The translations under genes and the position numbers were made by a program. Positions 11,808 through 23,700 of a DNA stretch of 64,000 bases are shown here, in pieces. The notes below the pieces were generated by a model. It was not told where the DNA came from, searched no databases, and was given only the letters and a program-made list of their open reading frames with translations. This stretch comes from Phanerochaete sordida. Lineage: Eukaryota; Basidiomycota; Agaricomycetes; Polyporales; Phanerochaetaceae. Location: NCBI GenBank assembly GCA_019973155.2, contig BPQB01000109.1, forward strand, positions 1 to 64,000. The letters run 5' to 3'. The stretch's first letter is position 1. Each line of letters opens with the position of its first letter.

Positions 11808-11860
11808 GGTGGCGGTGTACGACAAGGATCAACCGTGTGAACCTCAGGAGACAATATGTA

Positions 11861-11927
11861 CAGTGCTTTGCGGTAGACTCTGCAGTCGCCCGAAATTCGA
11901 CAGCTGTTTGTCCCGTACAAATGAATG
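11861..11927 (+). repeat. MITE left terminal inverted repeat
   Basis: Begins CAGTGCTTTG; pairs with 12289-12355 in inverted orientation. Confidence 0.88.
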
Positions 11928-12288
11928 CCTAAAAGGGTGCAGGGGATGTCACGCAGACTTGCTCCGACCTCGCCACAGCTGTCGAGGGTCACTATGTCCC
12001 AACCCTATATCGAGAAAGTGACCACGGCTTGATGATTGTCCTTGGGAAATATTTCCGTGACGCTGCGTCGCCGTGCGAGGCCTACACCCTCGCGATAGCA
12101 CGGAGCATAGTCCACTGTGTAGAGGCACACCCTCACGCCGCTGGCGGGCGCTGTTACTCTCGCACCGTCGAGGGTTACGTCGTTGTAGCGTGAAAGACCT
12201 CAAGCGGTCCCGCGAGAGCCCTCCTCCTGCGATGGCTGCCCATCATGCTCGCCGTGACCGGCGTCACTGATTTCCGCGCTGTTTATGG

Positions 12289-12355
12289 CAATAATTTGTG
12301 CGGAACAAACAGCCGTCGAATTTCGGGCGACTGCAGAGTCTACCGCAAAGCACTG
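12289..12355 (-). repeat. MITE right terminal inverted repeat
   Basis: Ends CAAAGCACTG; inverted copy of 11861-11927 with a few substitutions. Confidence 0.88.
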
Positions 12356-13159
12356 TAACGCGCAGCAGTCATCAGCAAAAAAATAACCTGCAGATCTAGC
12401 TAGATCTAGCTAGGCATACCCACCTAGCGAGGCCATCGCCACCAGCCCGGTATCGCCTCTGCCAACCCATAGGCAGACCAACGATAATTACTGCCTGAGC
12501 TACCGAGCCGGCGCCATAGGCCGGTCCTACCGGTTAGGTATGCTAGGTAGTGCCTGTTAGGGCTTGGCCGTGCTGTGCCACCGTAGGCAAAGCCTCTACC
12601 TGCAGGGCATATCTCATTCCAATATTCCTATAAATTGTATTATTTGTGGCCACATCCTCGCACACTATGGATGTAGAAAACAGCAAATATATTCCATGGT
12701 AGCTACAACACTACTGGAGGTACATAGCCTTCATCCGTGGTCGGTGCGCGTAGCCTATGTGCCATCCTGCACGCCGTGTCCACGCCACGATACCAAGCGG
12801 GCAGATGAGTGGGCTAACGATGCCTATAGCGCATATATTTAGCCTCAGTCTATGAATGCAACTGCGAGCGACATACCGAGAGACGAATACACTTGTACCG
12901 GCAGCAGGAAAGATCTGCGGGCATATAACAGCTTCGCAATTAGTCATGGCTCACTACAAGACTATCAGTAAGGACTTACCGAGAAAGAACGCAAGGCAGC
13001 TCTAGACAGGTCTCACCGATGTCGCACTACAGAGATGACAAAGCTCGAGAGAGCCGCACAGCTACGCAGGCGCATCTACAACGACGCCGCCCGTCTCGAG
13101 CCTGAGGAAACACTATCAACGGCGTGCGCGGCAAAGGCAGGGGCAGAGACATACCGAGG
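12356..13159. other. Gap between MITE and Copia element; diverged repeat X
   Basis: No gene is supported. Around 12398-12555 is a GC-rich partly palindromic repeat (CTAGCTAGGCATACC near its left end, GGTATGCTAGGTAG at its right end). A diverged copy in opposite orientation lies at about 18925-19095, on the other side of the Copia element. From about 12973 to 13159 an open frame containing EKERKAALDRSHRCRT and KLERAAQLRRRIYNDAARL runs straight into the Copia insertion point; it may be a fragment of a disrupted gene. Confidence 0.35.
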
Positions 13160-13573
13160 TGTTGACGGTTGGCAAGCGCTCACGGACATAGATACCCGAA
13201 ATCCCGTATGCACGCGGTACCGCCGCAGGACGCTTTCTTAGTTTAGTAATTGTGTACATCTATTTGGCTTCCTGATGGACCCACCGCGTGTCACTTATAC
13301 CGGCTGCCCCAGTAGCCTCACTCCTTGTGCTCGTTGCCCTCGCACCTGGAGTGAGTATAGTATGCCCCCATGTCTATATGCCCTATGCTGACGATGTACT
13401 GTAGCTACAACTCACTGCTGTGTGTGTTTAGGTACAGTTATACACTTCCCGGTGCTCGTTGCCCTCGCACCTGGACTACAACTCACTGCTGTGTGTGTTT
13501 AGACTGCCCGACGACGACGAGCGGTCATCCCTCGCGTTATCCCCCTGTGTACGACGCTCCCCCAGCGTCAACA
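13160..13573 (+). repeat. Copia 5' LTR (414 bp)
   Basis: Starts TGTTGACGG, ends CAGCGTCAACA. It contains an internal duplicated segment (GTGCTCGTTGCCCTCGCACC occurs twice). It is followed by GGTTATGAGC, which may be part of a primer-binding site. Confidence 0.95.
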
Positions 13574-13803
13574 GGTTATGAGCCCCGCGCGGCTCTGACC
13601 TTCACTCGTCGTTCCCGGTCGCTCGCCCTCGACGTTTCGTGTGCGCTCACGAAGACGGTCGACGTTGCGCGCAGTTTCACTGCGCGTACCACCTCCCGGT
13701 CCACACACCCCTGCTATCTGTAACCGGGAATTTTCTCGTGTGCAGGTAGAGGGAACACAGCTGCGCTTTCCCTGCGCGTTTTCGCTCCACCACATCGTAG
13801 TCC

Positions 13804-16800
13804 ATGTCTACCTCAGGCTCCCGCTCTTCGTCACCGACTGGCCCTCGCCAAACCCGCTCCGCTACACCTACCCCCACGCTACCCAACCCCATGTCGTCTG
13901 CATCTACCGCTGGTGGGCCCCAGGCCTCCACTGCTTCCGCGAGCATGTCCGCGTTCGCGAAAGCGAGTGCCGTGCCGGCTATCCGTCTCGAGCAGATGGA
14001 GAAGCTCAAGGGCTCGTCGAACTACCAGCAGTGGTCGCTCCTCATGATGCGCTACTTCCAGGCGACGAAGACGTGGCCGATCATCAACGGCACGCTTCCT
14101 TGCCCCGACAACGCATCGTCGGACCGCGAATCATGGGAGCAGGTCGACGCTGCGTCCTGCTTCGTTCTCACCAACGTTCTTGACCCCTCGCTTCTGCACC
14201 TCGTCAACGACCCTGACCTCACCGCTGCGGCGATCTGGAAGAAGCTTTGCGACAACTACTCGTCCACGTCCACGATGGCCGCCTTCACGAAGTTCAAGCA
14301 GTACTTTGCGCACACTATCGACGGCTCGCAGCCGCTCGAGCAGCAGCTCGACGAACGCGGCCGGCTCTGGAAGGAGGTCTACGATAGCGGCATTCTGCAG
14401 AACCTCGAGTTGCTGCAGGTGTTCGGCATCATGACTGCTCTCCCCGAGTCGTACAACAACGTCGTGGAACCCATCCTCGCTGTCACAAAGCCGGGCGACC
14501 TCAAGCTCGATGTCGTCCGCAATCGTCTCCTCGACGAGGCCGCACGCAAGGAGGCCCCCGCCGTCGCCGCCGCTCGCTTCACAGGCAAGCCGCAGGCCGG
14601 CGCTTCGTCGAAGAAGAAGGACAAGAAGAAGCAGAAGCAGAAGAAGGAGGGGGACTGCAGGTACTGCGGGAAGCCGGGTCATTGGGAGGCCGAGTGCTTG
14701 ACGAAGAAGGCGAATTCGGAGGCGCTGAAGAAGACAAACCCTGGCGACTCGAAGGGTGTCTCTAACTCTGGCTCTGCGTCTGTACATGTCGTGTCTGCCG
14801 CCGACGGCGCTGCTGCGCCCGAGGCTTCAATTCATTCCGCTTCCTGGTATTCGTCGGGCTCGACGCCCTGGATGATTGATTCCGGCTGCACGAAGCACAT
14901 TACGCACGACCTCAACGACTTCGCCGACTACACCGCGTTTTCCGTCCCCTCGCACGCTACGCTTGCAGACAAGGCGAAGACGCGCGTATCGACGCTTGGC
15001 TCCGGCCTCGTGGTCGCTACAACTGTCGTCGACGGTCGCACCGTTGAGTTGCGTTTAGAGGGTGTCCTCTACGCACCGAGCATGGAGAACCGGCTTCTCT
15101 CCGTCGCATGCATCGAAGCGAAAGGCTTCGAAATCGTCTTTGGCAACAGACGAGCGCGTATAACGCGCAACGGTACCACGTACGGCGTAGGCATATGCCG
15201 TGGGGGACAGTACTGGCTCTCGCTCACCGCAGGAGCAGTGACTGTCGCCGCCTCTACGCACTCCGCCTCGCTCACCGATCGCATCCATGCACGCTTTGGG
15301 CACCTGAACTGGGAGGCTATTCAGAAGCTTCGTGCAACTGATAACCCACCGGTGAAGGGCCTTACCTTCGACAATTCGGATCGCTCGCCGCATCCCTGCG
15401 AAGGCTGCATGATGGGCAAGCAACATAGGCGTTCCTTCCAACCCTCGACCAGACCTCGCGCCGCGCACCCGTTCGATCTCATCCACTCCGACCTTGACGG
15501 CCCCATGTCCGTACCTTCAGTCAGGGGAGGCAAGCGTTACTTTGCCACCTTCATCGACGACTGCACCGACGTTACCTGGGTCTACACCCTCGTCACGAAG
15601 GACGAACTCATGCCGAAGTTCAAGGAGCTGCAGGCGCTCATCGCCACGCAGTTCGAGGCTAAAATCAAGGTTTTCCAGTCGGATCGAGGGGGCGAATACC
15701 AGTCCAACGAGTTCATTCAGCTGTCCAAGGGGTTCTGGGAGGAGGCTGTCATGACAGCCGTGCACGTGCGCAATCGTGCGCCGCATCGCGCGCTCGATTG
15801 GCGTACGCCGATAGAGGTTCTCACTGGCACCATACCGGATGTCTCATACTTCCGAGTTTTTGGTTGTCTAGCGTACCGCCACGTACCAAAGGACAAACGC
15901 AAAAAGCTCGACGCTCACGCGCAGCCGCTTGTGTTTGTCGGCTATGAGACGAACTCCAAGGGTTATCGTCTATGGGACAAACATAGCCGGAGACTTATCG
16001 CGAGTACAGATGTGGTATTCGACGAGACAGTCTTTCCAAACCGTCCAGAAGCCCCCGCTTCAACCTCGAGTAAACCCTCCGGGCCTGCTACGAGCATGCC
16101 CGAGCCGTCACCCTATGTCACCCTCGATGCGCCACCCCTTCCCGATGCGTCGGCTCCTACAACGCAGCCATCGCACTCGCCTGTACCACCTCCATCACCG
16201 ACCACTGTGCACCCATCCCCGCCACCACCGTCACCACCCTCTACGCCATCTGCGTCCGCACCAACGCCTTCGTCGAGCACCAGTCCTGCTGACGATGCGC
16301 CGGCTGCGCCACCGCTTCGCCGCGGCACGCGCGTACGCCAGCCGCCAAAGCGTTTCCAGTCGCACTTCCCTGCAGCTACGGAGCAGGATGTCGACGAGTA
16401 TCTGGACGAGAACCACGCTGCTGCTGCAGTCGATGCCCCTGTAACGGGGGAGCCTTCGACGTTTCGTCAGGCTGTGTCGTCGCCAGACTCGGACGAGTGG
16501 TGGGCCGCCATAAAAGCTGAAATCGACGGCTTAATTGGCGAAGGGACTTGGGAACTTGTCGACCTGCCTGACGGCAGGAAAGCGATCAAGTGCAAGTGGG
16601 TCTACAAAGTCAAGCACGACGAAAATGGAGACGTGGAGCGCTACAAGGCGAGGCTTGTAGCCAAGGGGTTTACGCAAGTTCTTGGGCTCGACTACGAAGA
16701 TACCTTCGCTCCTGTCGCCCGCCTCGAGTCCTGGCGATACTTGATTGCCTTAGCGGCGATTCTTGGCTGGGAAATCCATCAGATCGACTTTGACCGGGCG

Positions 16801-18033
16801 TATCTGAATGACGAATTGGACGAGGAGCTCTATATGGAGCAACCAGAAGGATTCGTGGAGATCGCAGGGAAAGTTTGTCGCCTGCGAAAGGCTATCTACG
16901 GGCTGAAGCAAGCAGGAAGGCAATGGTTCCTCACGCTTCGCGCCTGTCTCGAGGAGTTGGGATTCGTCTGCCGGGACTCTGGCGACGTTTCCATCTTCGT
17001 TCATCATCGACACGGGGGAGACATCGAAATTCTCGTTGTCTATGTCGACGACCTCACTATGATGGGAAACAGCCTCGATCTCATCACGCGCACGAAGGAG
17101 GCACTCAAGGGGAAGTTCAAGCTCAAGGACTTAGGCGAACTCAAGCACTACCTCGGCATTCGCATCACGCGCGATCGCCCTCGTTGACAGATCTACCTCG
17201 ACCAGGAGGTCTACATCAACAGCGTTCTGAAGCGTTTTCGCTTTGAGAATTGCAACCCAATCGACACGCCGCTTGCTGCCAACGTACAGCTCGAAGCGAA
17301 CGAAGAAGACCCTTCGCTCTGCCCGCCAGACCGCATTCACCAGTATCGCAGTCTGCTCGGCTCGCTCATGTACGCCGCCCTCGGTACTCGACCTGACATC
17401 GCATTTGCTGTCAACCGTCTGAGTCAGTACCAGTCGAACCCCTCGACAACGCACCTCGCCGCTGCGCATCGCGTTTTACGCTACCTGCGCGGCACCTCGC
17501 ACCTTCGACTGTGTCTCGGCCACGACGACCAGTACGAAGACGACCTCGTCAGCTTCACCGATGCCGACTTTGCCGGTGACAAGGACAACTCTGTCTCGAC
17601 CTCTGGCTGGGCCTACCTGCTCGGTCGCGGCGCCGTTTCCTGGTCCTCGCGCAAGCAACGCTCTGTCGCTGGTGACACTTTTGGCGCAGAGTACTTCGCC
17701 GCAAATGAAGCTGTCAAGCAGCTCAAGTGGCTCGAGATCTTTGCTGAGCAAATCGAACACCCGCTCAACAAGCCCGTTTCGCTCCACTGCGACAACAAGT
17801 CTGCTGTCGACGCTTCACGCGCGCCCAACGTGAAGCACCGCACGAAACACGTCCGCGTTCACGCACACTCTGTTCACGAGTCGTTCGTTAACGGCCTGGT
17901 GGAACTTGTCCGCATTCCTGGTGTTGACAATCCCGCTGATGTTCTCACGAAGCCTTTACCGGCTGAGGCTCATGCGCGTCACATCGCGACTCTCGGTCTC
18001 GTTCCGTATCGCCTTGCCAAGGGGGAGTGTTGA
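13804..18033 (+). pseudogene. Copia gag-pol polyprotein, disabled
   Basis: One frame from the ATG at 13804 to the TGA at 18031 carries the whole polyprotein. Gag covers roughly residues 55-250. A CCHC knuckle (CRYCGKPGHWEAEC) follows at about residue 285 and the aspartic protease motif WMIDSGCTKHIT at about 355. Next are the pre-integrase motif GHLNWEAIQKL, the integrase core with HSDLDGP and QSDRGGEY, RT with ARLVAKGFTQ and YVDDLTMM, and RNase H with FTDADFAGD and NPADVLTKPL. There are two lesions. After QSNEF the frame jumps to LSKGFWEEAV, so about 50 residues normally between the second Asp and this block are missing, including the third catalytic acid of the DDE triad. In addition, an in-frame TGA at 17185-17187 separates RT from RNase H. 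The frame is otherwise clean, fitting recent inactivation or mobilisation in trans. Confidence 0.95.
18019..18027 (+). other. Copia polypurine tract
   Basis: AAGGGGGAG abuts the 3' LTR, the expected plus-strand primer position. Confidence 0.85.
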
Positions 18034-18441
18034 CGGTTGGCAAGCGCTCACGGACATAGATACCCGAAATCCCGTATGCACGCGGTACCGCCGCAGGACG
18101 CTTTCTTAGTTTAGTAATTGTGTACATCTATTTGGCTTCCTGATGGACCCACCGCGTGTCACTTATACCGGCTGCCCCAGTAGCCTCACTCCTTGTGCTC
18201 GTTGCCCTCGCACCTGGAGTGAGTATAGTATGCCCCCATGTCTATATGCCCTATGCTGACGATGTACTGTAGCTACAACTCACTGCTGTGTGTGTTTAGG
18301 TACAGTTATACACTTCCCGGTGCTCGTTGCCCTTGCACCTGGACTACAACTCACTGCTGTGTGTGTTTAGACTGCCCGACGACGACGAGCGGTCATCCCT
18401 CGCGTTATCCCCCTGTGTACGACGCTCCCCCAGCGTCAACA
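18028..18441 (+). repeat. Copia 3' LTR (414 bp)
   Basis: Identical to the 5' LTR except T at 18334 where the 5' copy has C. Followed by the CGAGG target duplicate. Confidence 0.95.
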
Positions 18442-19413
18442 CGAGGGTCGAGGTTGAGGATGCGCACATCGCTGAGGATGCGTGTGTCAGCGTGCTCCGA
18501 GCAAAAACAAGAAGAAGTGCGACGGTGGCGACGGTGGCCGGCAGCGGCGCGTCTGCGGATGAGAGAGGACGACAATGACAAGCGAGGGCTCACTGACGTC
18601 GACTCATGCGCGGCTTTGTTCAGTGCAGGGCTCGGATGACAGCCGCGATGGTCTTAGTAATAGGAGAGGTCGAGGGTACTTGTGTAGTGGTCGGGGGAAA
18701 GGCTTGACAAGGCCGCCAGGACACAGCAGTGCTCCTCTTATGCGCTCGACCTAAAAGGCAATGCTGAGAAAAAACGGGTTTAGGGGAGGTCGCGATGACT
18801 TGGGGAATTCACTCATCGGTGGTTCTTTGGGGCACAGACTCGACGGTGACGGTGGGGCGGGCAATGACAGCCATCCTGGACGCGGTGACGGCTGTGACAT
18901 CACATCACGAGGGACACCTGCGAGGGTTGGCCTAGGTATACCGGGGAGCTACCGGATCGGCAGAGGGTTGGCAAGAGGATACCAGCCCGAGATTCGATTG
19001 CCACACCTTGCAAGGCATCGTCAGTCTGGTATCGCTAGCTCACCCTGGGCCATCGGACGCCGGCCCGTTGGCCGTCTACCTGGTATATCTACTCCGGCCT
19101 ACGAGCGAATTTTCTGCTGATGGTGGACATGCGGCAATTAGAAGTCTGCTTTAGATGAATTCGTAATCTTCACCTAGTATATCTCCGTTCATACTCTCTT
19201 ACGAAAACAAAACATCCTGACATATCGCTTCGACCGAGGTGAAAGCAAACAGAGTGTGGAATGCGAAATGTACAATCGAGATCTGGCGCATCACTTGATG
19301 CGCCCTGCGGCCGAGGCACACCCTCCGAGGCCCATCCAAGGACGCACGATACACGGATATATCCCTCGAACATTGCAATAGAAGATCCGTAGATCTATGG
19401 ATACGAAGCTTCT
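18442..19413. other. Gap downstream of Copia element; diverged repeat Y
   Basis: No supported gene. The first about 130 bp continue the sequence that the Copia insertion split. Around 18925-19095 lies repeat Y: GGGTTGGCAAGAGGATACC resembles the reverse complement of part of repeat X near 12450-12480. The tail from 19140 to 19413 is the 3' flank of member D. Confidence 0.35.
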
Positions 19414-20555
19414 CTAGTCGTACGGCCCGCCTTCGGACTCGTAAGAGCCGTCAGTATCCGGAACCTCAACCTGCCTCTGGCCAGCAGCGACCAGCGAATC
19501 CTGTACAGCGTCATCAAAACCCGTCCGACGAAGCTCGATTCTGTGCAGTCCAACGTCCCCTCTCAGGATACCGTCTCTCGCCTCGCGTCGATCATCGTTG
19601 TGCGCCATGAACCTGAGCACGCCGCGCTGCGACTGCACGCCATTAGTCCTGCCCCGACCACGAGATCTCGCGCGACGCACCTTCTCCGGTAGGTCATCCC
19701 ACGACTCCGCATCGAGGGTCGCCACCGCAGCGCACTGGTACGTCCCGAGGTAGTACCAGCGCCCGAACACGCTCGCGACGACGTTCACGCTGCGGTGCGG
19801 CCGGAGGAGCTTCGTGTCGACCCAGGCGCCGTCCCGCCGCCGTCGCTTGTCCGGACGCACGACGATGCACGTGCTGAAGTGGTCGAGCCACCGCTCTTCG
19901 CCGCCGCGGAACACAACAACGCGGAGGTAGCCTCTGCGCGACGGTCAGCCGAAAGGCATTGCTGGCACGGTTTGCCATGCTTACACTCGCTGGTCGAGAG
20001 CAAAAGTCAGCTATGTTTGGGCCAACAAGCGTTTTTAGGATGACATACGTTTCTCAGCGCATTGACACATCTTCGTGGGCTACGCCCAACAAAGAATGCA
20101 GGGATCTGGAAAGATCCGTACGCAGGCAAACGTTGTGCATTCCTGAACTGCGCTCTCGGCGAGACGAGCTTGACAATGTCGTCAATGGTGGGCGGCTTCG
20201 GAGGCTCGGGTGGCGTTGGGGGCTCCGGCGGCGGGCGAGAGCGCAGCTCCTCGAGCTCTTTCTGACGTGCACGTTCGAAGGCTGTTGGCACATATAATGG
20301 TTCGAGTTCATGCACGAAACATACCACTGTCTCTTCATGTTCTGCTTGAATTCGCTCGTTTTCCTCTCGAAGAGCTTCTAGACGAGGCTACGAACTTTTC
20401 AGAATCAATGCAGAAGAGAAGGGTCGTCATGTAGATCGCACCTCGGATGACTGGAGGAGATCACGTATGCGAATGATCTCCTGCCCCTGCAAAAGAACGA
20501 TATCCTCATGTATCTGCCTAGGGACTGATATACTAATCCTCGGTTCCTCCTCCAT
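19414..20555 (-). CDS. Coiled-coil/YYLG family protein, member D
   Basis: The likely start is the ATG at 20555 (MEEEPRISISVPRQ), giving a first exon with IHEDIVLLQGQEIIRIRDLL that ends SE before a GTGCGA donor. A middle exon near 20327-20060 has ELEPLYVPTAFERARQKELE followed by a polyproline stretch (RPPPEPPTPPEPPKPPT), not seen in the other members. The core exon (about 19935-19640) reads HRSVNVVASVFGRWYYLGTY and then DDLPEKVRR. The last part has VGLHRIELRRTGFDDAVQDS and an acidic tail ending SEGGPYD, stop at 19414. Same orientation as B, C and E. It lies about 200 bp downstream of the URB1 stop. Function unknown; some splice sites are approximate. Confidence 0.66.
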
Positions 20556-20756
20556 AGTCCACTTGAAGCTCTCAACTATCTTGTCGCACGGTAAGAAGCA
20601 CGTACACGGCGAGGAAGCGGCGAGGACAATAGCTGTGCGAGGGCGCATCAAACCAACAGACGCAGAACGGCGGGTATCCCACGGTCACGCGTGCTGATGT
20701 TGAGATGGAAATATGCTTGCATCGACGGTCTACAGCGCAGAAGATAGAGGAAGACC

Positions 20757-23700
20757 TCACGAGCTCAAATTCCGGACGACTTCTCTCCTTGCCCACTCGC
20801 CAATTTGCGACGCATCTCCCGCGAGCGAGCGCCAGAGCAGCAGTCTGCTCGTAAGTGCGTCCCACGCAGCCGACCGCTCGTCGGTCGACATCGCGGCGCG
20901 CCACAGCGTCTCAACACAGAAGCCCCAGAGGGACAGCGTGCTGCCGTCGACCGGCTGCCAGAGCCCACTAGGCGAATGGGGTGCCTTTGGTGCAGAGAGC
21001 GATGCAGGCGAGGACTCGAGCTGTAGACCTTTTTCGAGAGCCTCCAGGCGAAGAAGTGACTGCGCGACCAAGATGTCGAGCTCCGTCGGCACTGGCGCGG
21101 TTGAGCTGAGCCGTTGGATGATGCCGACGACGTGGACGAGGACGTCCGTTTCGCACACTACGTAGGCTATGTCAACTGTTGAACGTAAGGTAGAGGCAGC
21201 GGTGTGCGTACCTGAACCGTTCAGCAGCCTCAGTAGGGTTCGGCTCAGAATCGAGCGCCATTCACCGGCGGTGGACGCCTCGATCTTCGCAATGTCCAAA
21301 ACCGCGGTAATGTTCTCGAGAATTCGGACCCAGGCAAGGCCTTCGCTGAAACTCACAGTCTGCACCTGCATCTCGATCCACGACAGCAAACCGGAGCCGA
21401 GGACGAGCGAAGTAGCCGCGGCCTTGTTGCACGTCAGGCTTGCGAGGACCTCGAGCACGTTACGTCTGAAGGTCTGGTCATGGCTTTCGCTCTGGAACAT
21501 CGTCGCAAGTAGGTCCCAGGTGTGGCGCCGCTTGAGCACGCGCCACTCCTGCCTGCCGACCATACCCTCGGCGAGGAACCGCACGATCCACGTCCGCTCC
21601 TTCTTCCACTGGTCGCCTGCGCTGTACAGGGTGCTGTACAAGAGCGGAACGTCGTTCACGTCGAACTCGTGGCGCTGCAGCAGGAACCGCGACGTCAGAG
21701 GGTAGGTGAAAGTCGCCGGGTAGAAGACACCCCGCAGCGCGTGCGCGAGGTGCAGGGTTGTGTATGCCGGGATACGTGGCGGTTGCTCGGGGGAGTCATC
21801 GCTGTAGATGTTCTTCAGCAGCTCGAGAACGTAGACAACGTGTGGCTGTTCTTGCATGTCGGCATTCTAGGCACAGAGTTAGCACCCAAAGCGAAGCTGA
21901 CATACAACGATCTCACCTGTAGAATCGAGTACAACCCCGCTAGCTGCGTAATCGCAAGAGTGCGAACTTCCTCGCGATGCGACGACAGCGCTCGGATAAC
22001 CAAGCTGACCACATTCGTCCTGAACATCTGTACCCACGCGAGCGCTGTCTCGGGAACGCTATCCACGAGCACGCGCGAGAAGAGCAGCATGACGAAAACA
22101 GGGTCGTAGAGTCGCTCGTCGTAAGACGCGTCGACATCTTCTCCTAGAGGACCAGCGTAGTACTGGGGGAAGGCGAGACACGTCTTCATTGTACGTGCTG
22201 GGTCGAGATGATGAATGGCCTCTAGCGGTGTGGTGCACGATGCGTCTGCTGCTGGGGACCAACGCGCGAGTAGCGTAGAGACAGACGCCTTGCGGGTAGT
22301 CTCGAATAGCTGGAATATCGACAGCAGGTGACGATCCGCGACGCTCATCGTGCCGCCGTAGGCAGCAAGAAGAGGCTCGACGTGGCTCGGCTGGCATGTG
22401 TTGACGGGATGTGCATGGAAAAGACTGCGCAGGACGTTCGTCAGGCTATCTCTAACGTCTTTGTTCTCCGCGTTCGCCGGGCCTGCCAAAGCTTGGAACT
22501 TGGGGTGCTGGATCACGTTTTGAATGAATCGGTTCACATTGACGGGCTACAGATATATCATGAGTTCCCTGTTCACGAAAAGCCAGGTGCGTCGGGCATA
22601 CCTTGAACTGCACACGCTCCAGGATAGACTGTACAAAGCGAACAACATTGACATCCCCAAGGTGATTTTGGATGGCGGCCGTGACGGCAGCCTCTGTGTA
22701 ATGGGCCTTCGGGCTTGCAACTTCGAGACCACGACCTAGCGCTTCCAGTCCGTCCTCGAGGCCCGAGAACGCGCTTTCACCTGCCGACAGAGTAGACGTA
22801 GCCCATTTGAGTCCTTGTCCAATGGCAGCTGCTCCGAGGGAGCCTTTCGCGTCGACATGGATCGCGAGTGAGAAAAGGGCCGAGTTGAAGCGATCGGCAA
22901 GTTTCTTCATGTGACTTTCGAGATACTCAGAGACTAGAGCGCGGACAGAAGGGTGCATGTCCACGATAGTCTCGACGCAGAACTGACATTGCTTCTGGGC
23001 CTCTTCGCTGCGCTGCGCCAGCAGTTCTTTGCATGCGCTCTTGCACAGCGATACCAGGGCTTCCTCGTCTTCGTCGACGAAGGGCGAAAGGGGATGGCAC
23101 GTGTCCAGTAGGGCGCGTAGGACCGACACGGTATGCGCGGGAGGATGTCCTTGCCACCCCCCGCTGCGGAACCAGTCCCTGATAGTAGCCCGTGCGGACG
23201 CTTGGCTGTAGGTGAGGCGCGAGACGATGCTGGCCGTCAGGTCCGACCAGGTGGGCTGCTCCAGGAAGAGACGAACGTCGACCGGGTGTTTTTCATGCCC
23301 AAGGGCACTCCAGCGACTGGACGACTCCGAAACAAGGTCGGAGAGCGTTGCGGAACTTGAACTGGTGATGGACCTTCCGTCGTAGAAGGATGGCAAGTAT
23401 CCATCGAGTGCGATGGCAATGACCTTTTCCCAGCCGGGCGTAGAAGACTGCAGTTGGAGAAGGGAGGGGAGGCGCGCCAGCAGGCCAGAGACATCGGAGC
23501 GCTCCACGCTACGCGATAGAATGTCCATGAGAGCCTCAAGGACCTGGGACGCTCGCTCGTCCGATTTGAGCATGGCAAAGTGGTCGAGTAATACAAGCAT
23601 TTGCTCAGTGCTCATCACTTCCAGCCAAAGAAGAGACGTCTGGAGCTAAGACGGGGTGAGGAAAGATATGAAGAAGCGAGAGGCATCCGTACCAGATCAT

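Larger units (their letters stand above)
11861..12355. mobile_element. Tc1/mariner-type MITE (495 bp, TA target site)
   Basis: The ends are CAGTGCTTTGCGGTAGACTC and its inverted copy. The terminal inverted repeats run at least 65 bp (11861-11927 against 12355-12289) with only a few mismatches, such as CAGCTG against CGGCTG. A TA dinucleotide flanks each side (11859-11860 and 12356-12357), the target duplication of the Tc1/mariner/pogo superfamily, whose termini often begin CAGT. The interior has no transposase-like frame, so it is non-autonomous. It lies between members C and the Copia element, 54 bp upstream of the C start codon. Confidence 0.9.
13160..18441 (+). mobile_element. Ty1/Copia LTR retrotransposon, 5,282 bp, CGAGG target duplication
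   Basis: Two 414-bp direct repeats bound the element (13160-13573 and 18028-18441). Each begins TGTTGACGG and ends GCGTCAACA, and I find a single difference between them (C at 13466, T at 18334). The 5-bp sequence CGAGG is present directly before (13155-13159) and after (18442-18446), the duplicated target. A polypurine tract AAGGGGGAG (18019-18027) immediately precedes the 3' LTR. The domain order gag, protease, integrase, RT, RNase H is the Copia order. The near-identical LTRs indicate a very recent insertion, yet the coding region is broken in two places. Confidence 0.96.

Noticed and set aside
14131..14787. 218-aa minus-strand open frame inside the Copia gag region
   Set aside because: It is antisense to the clear gag frame and is an effect of GC-rich codon use.
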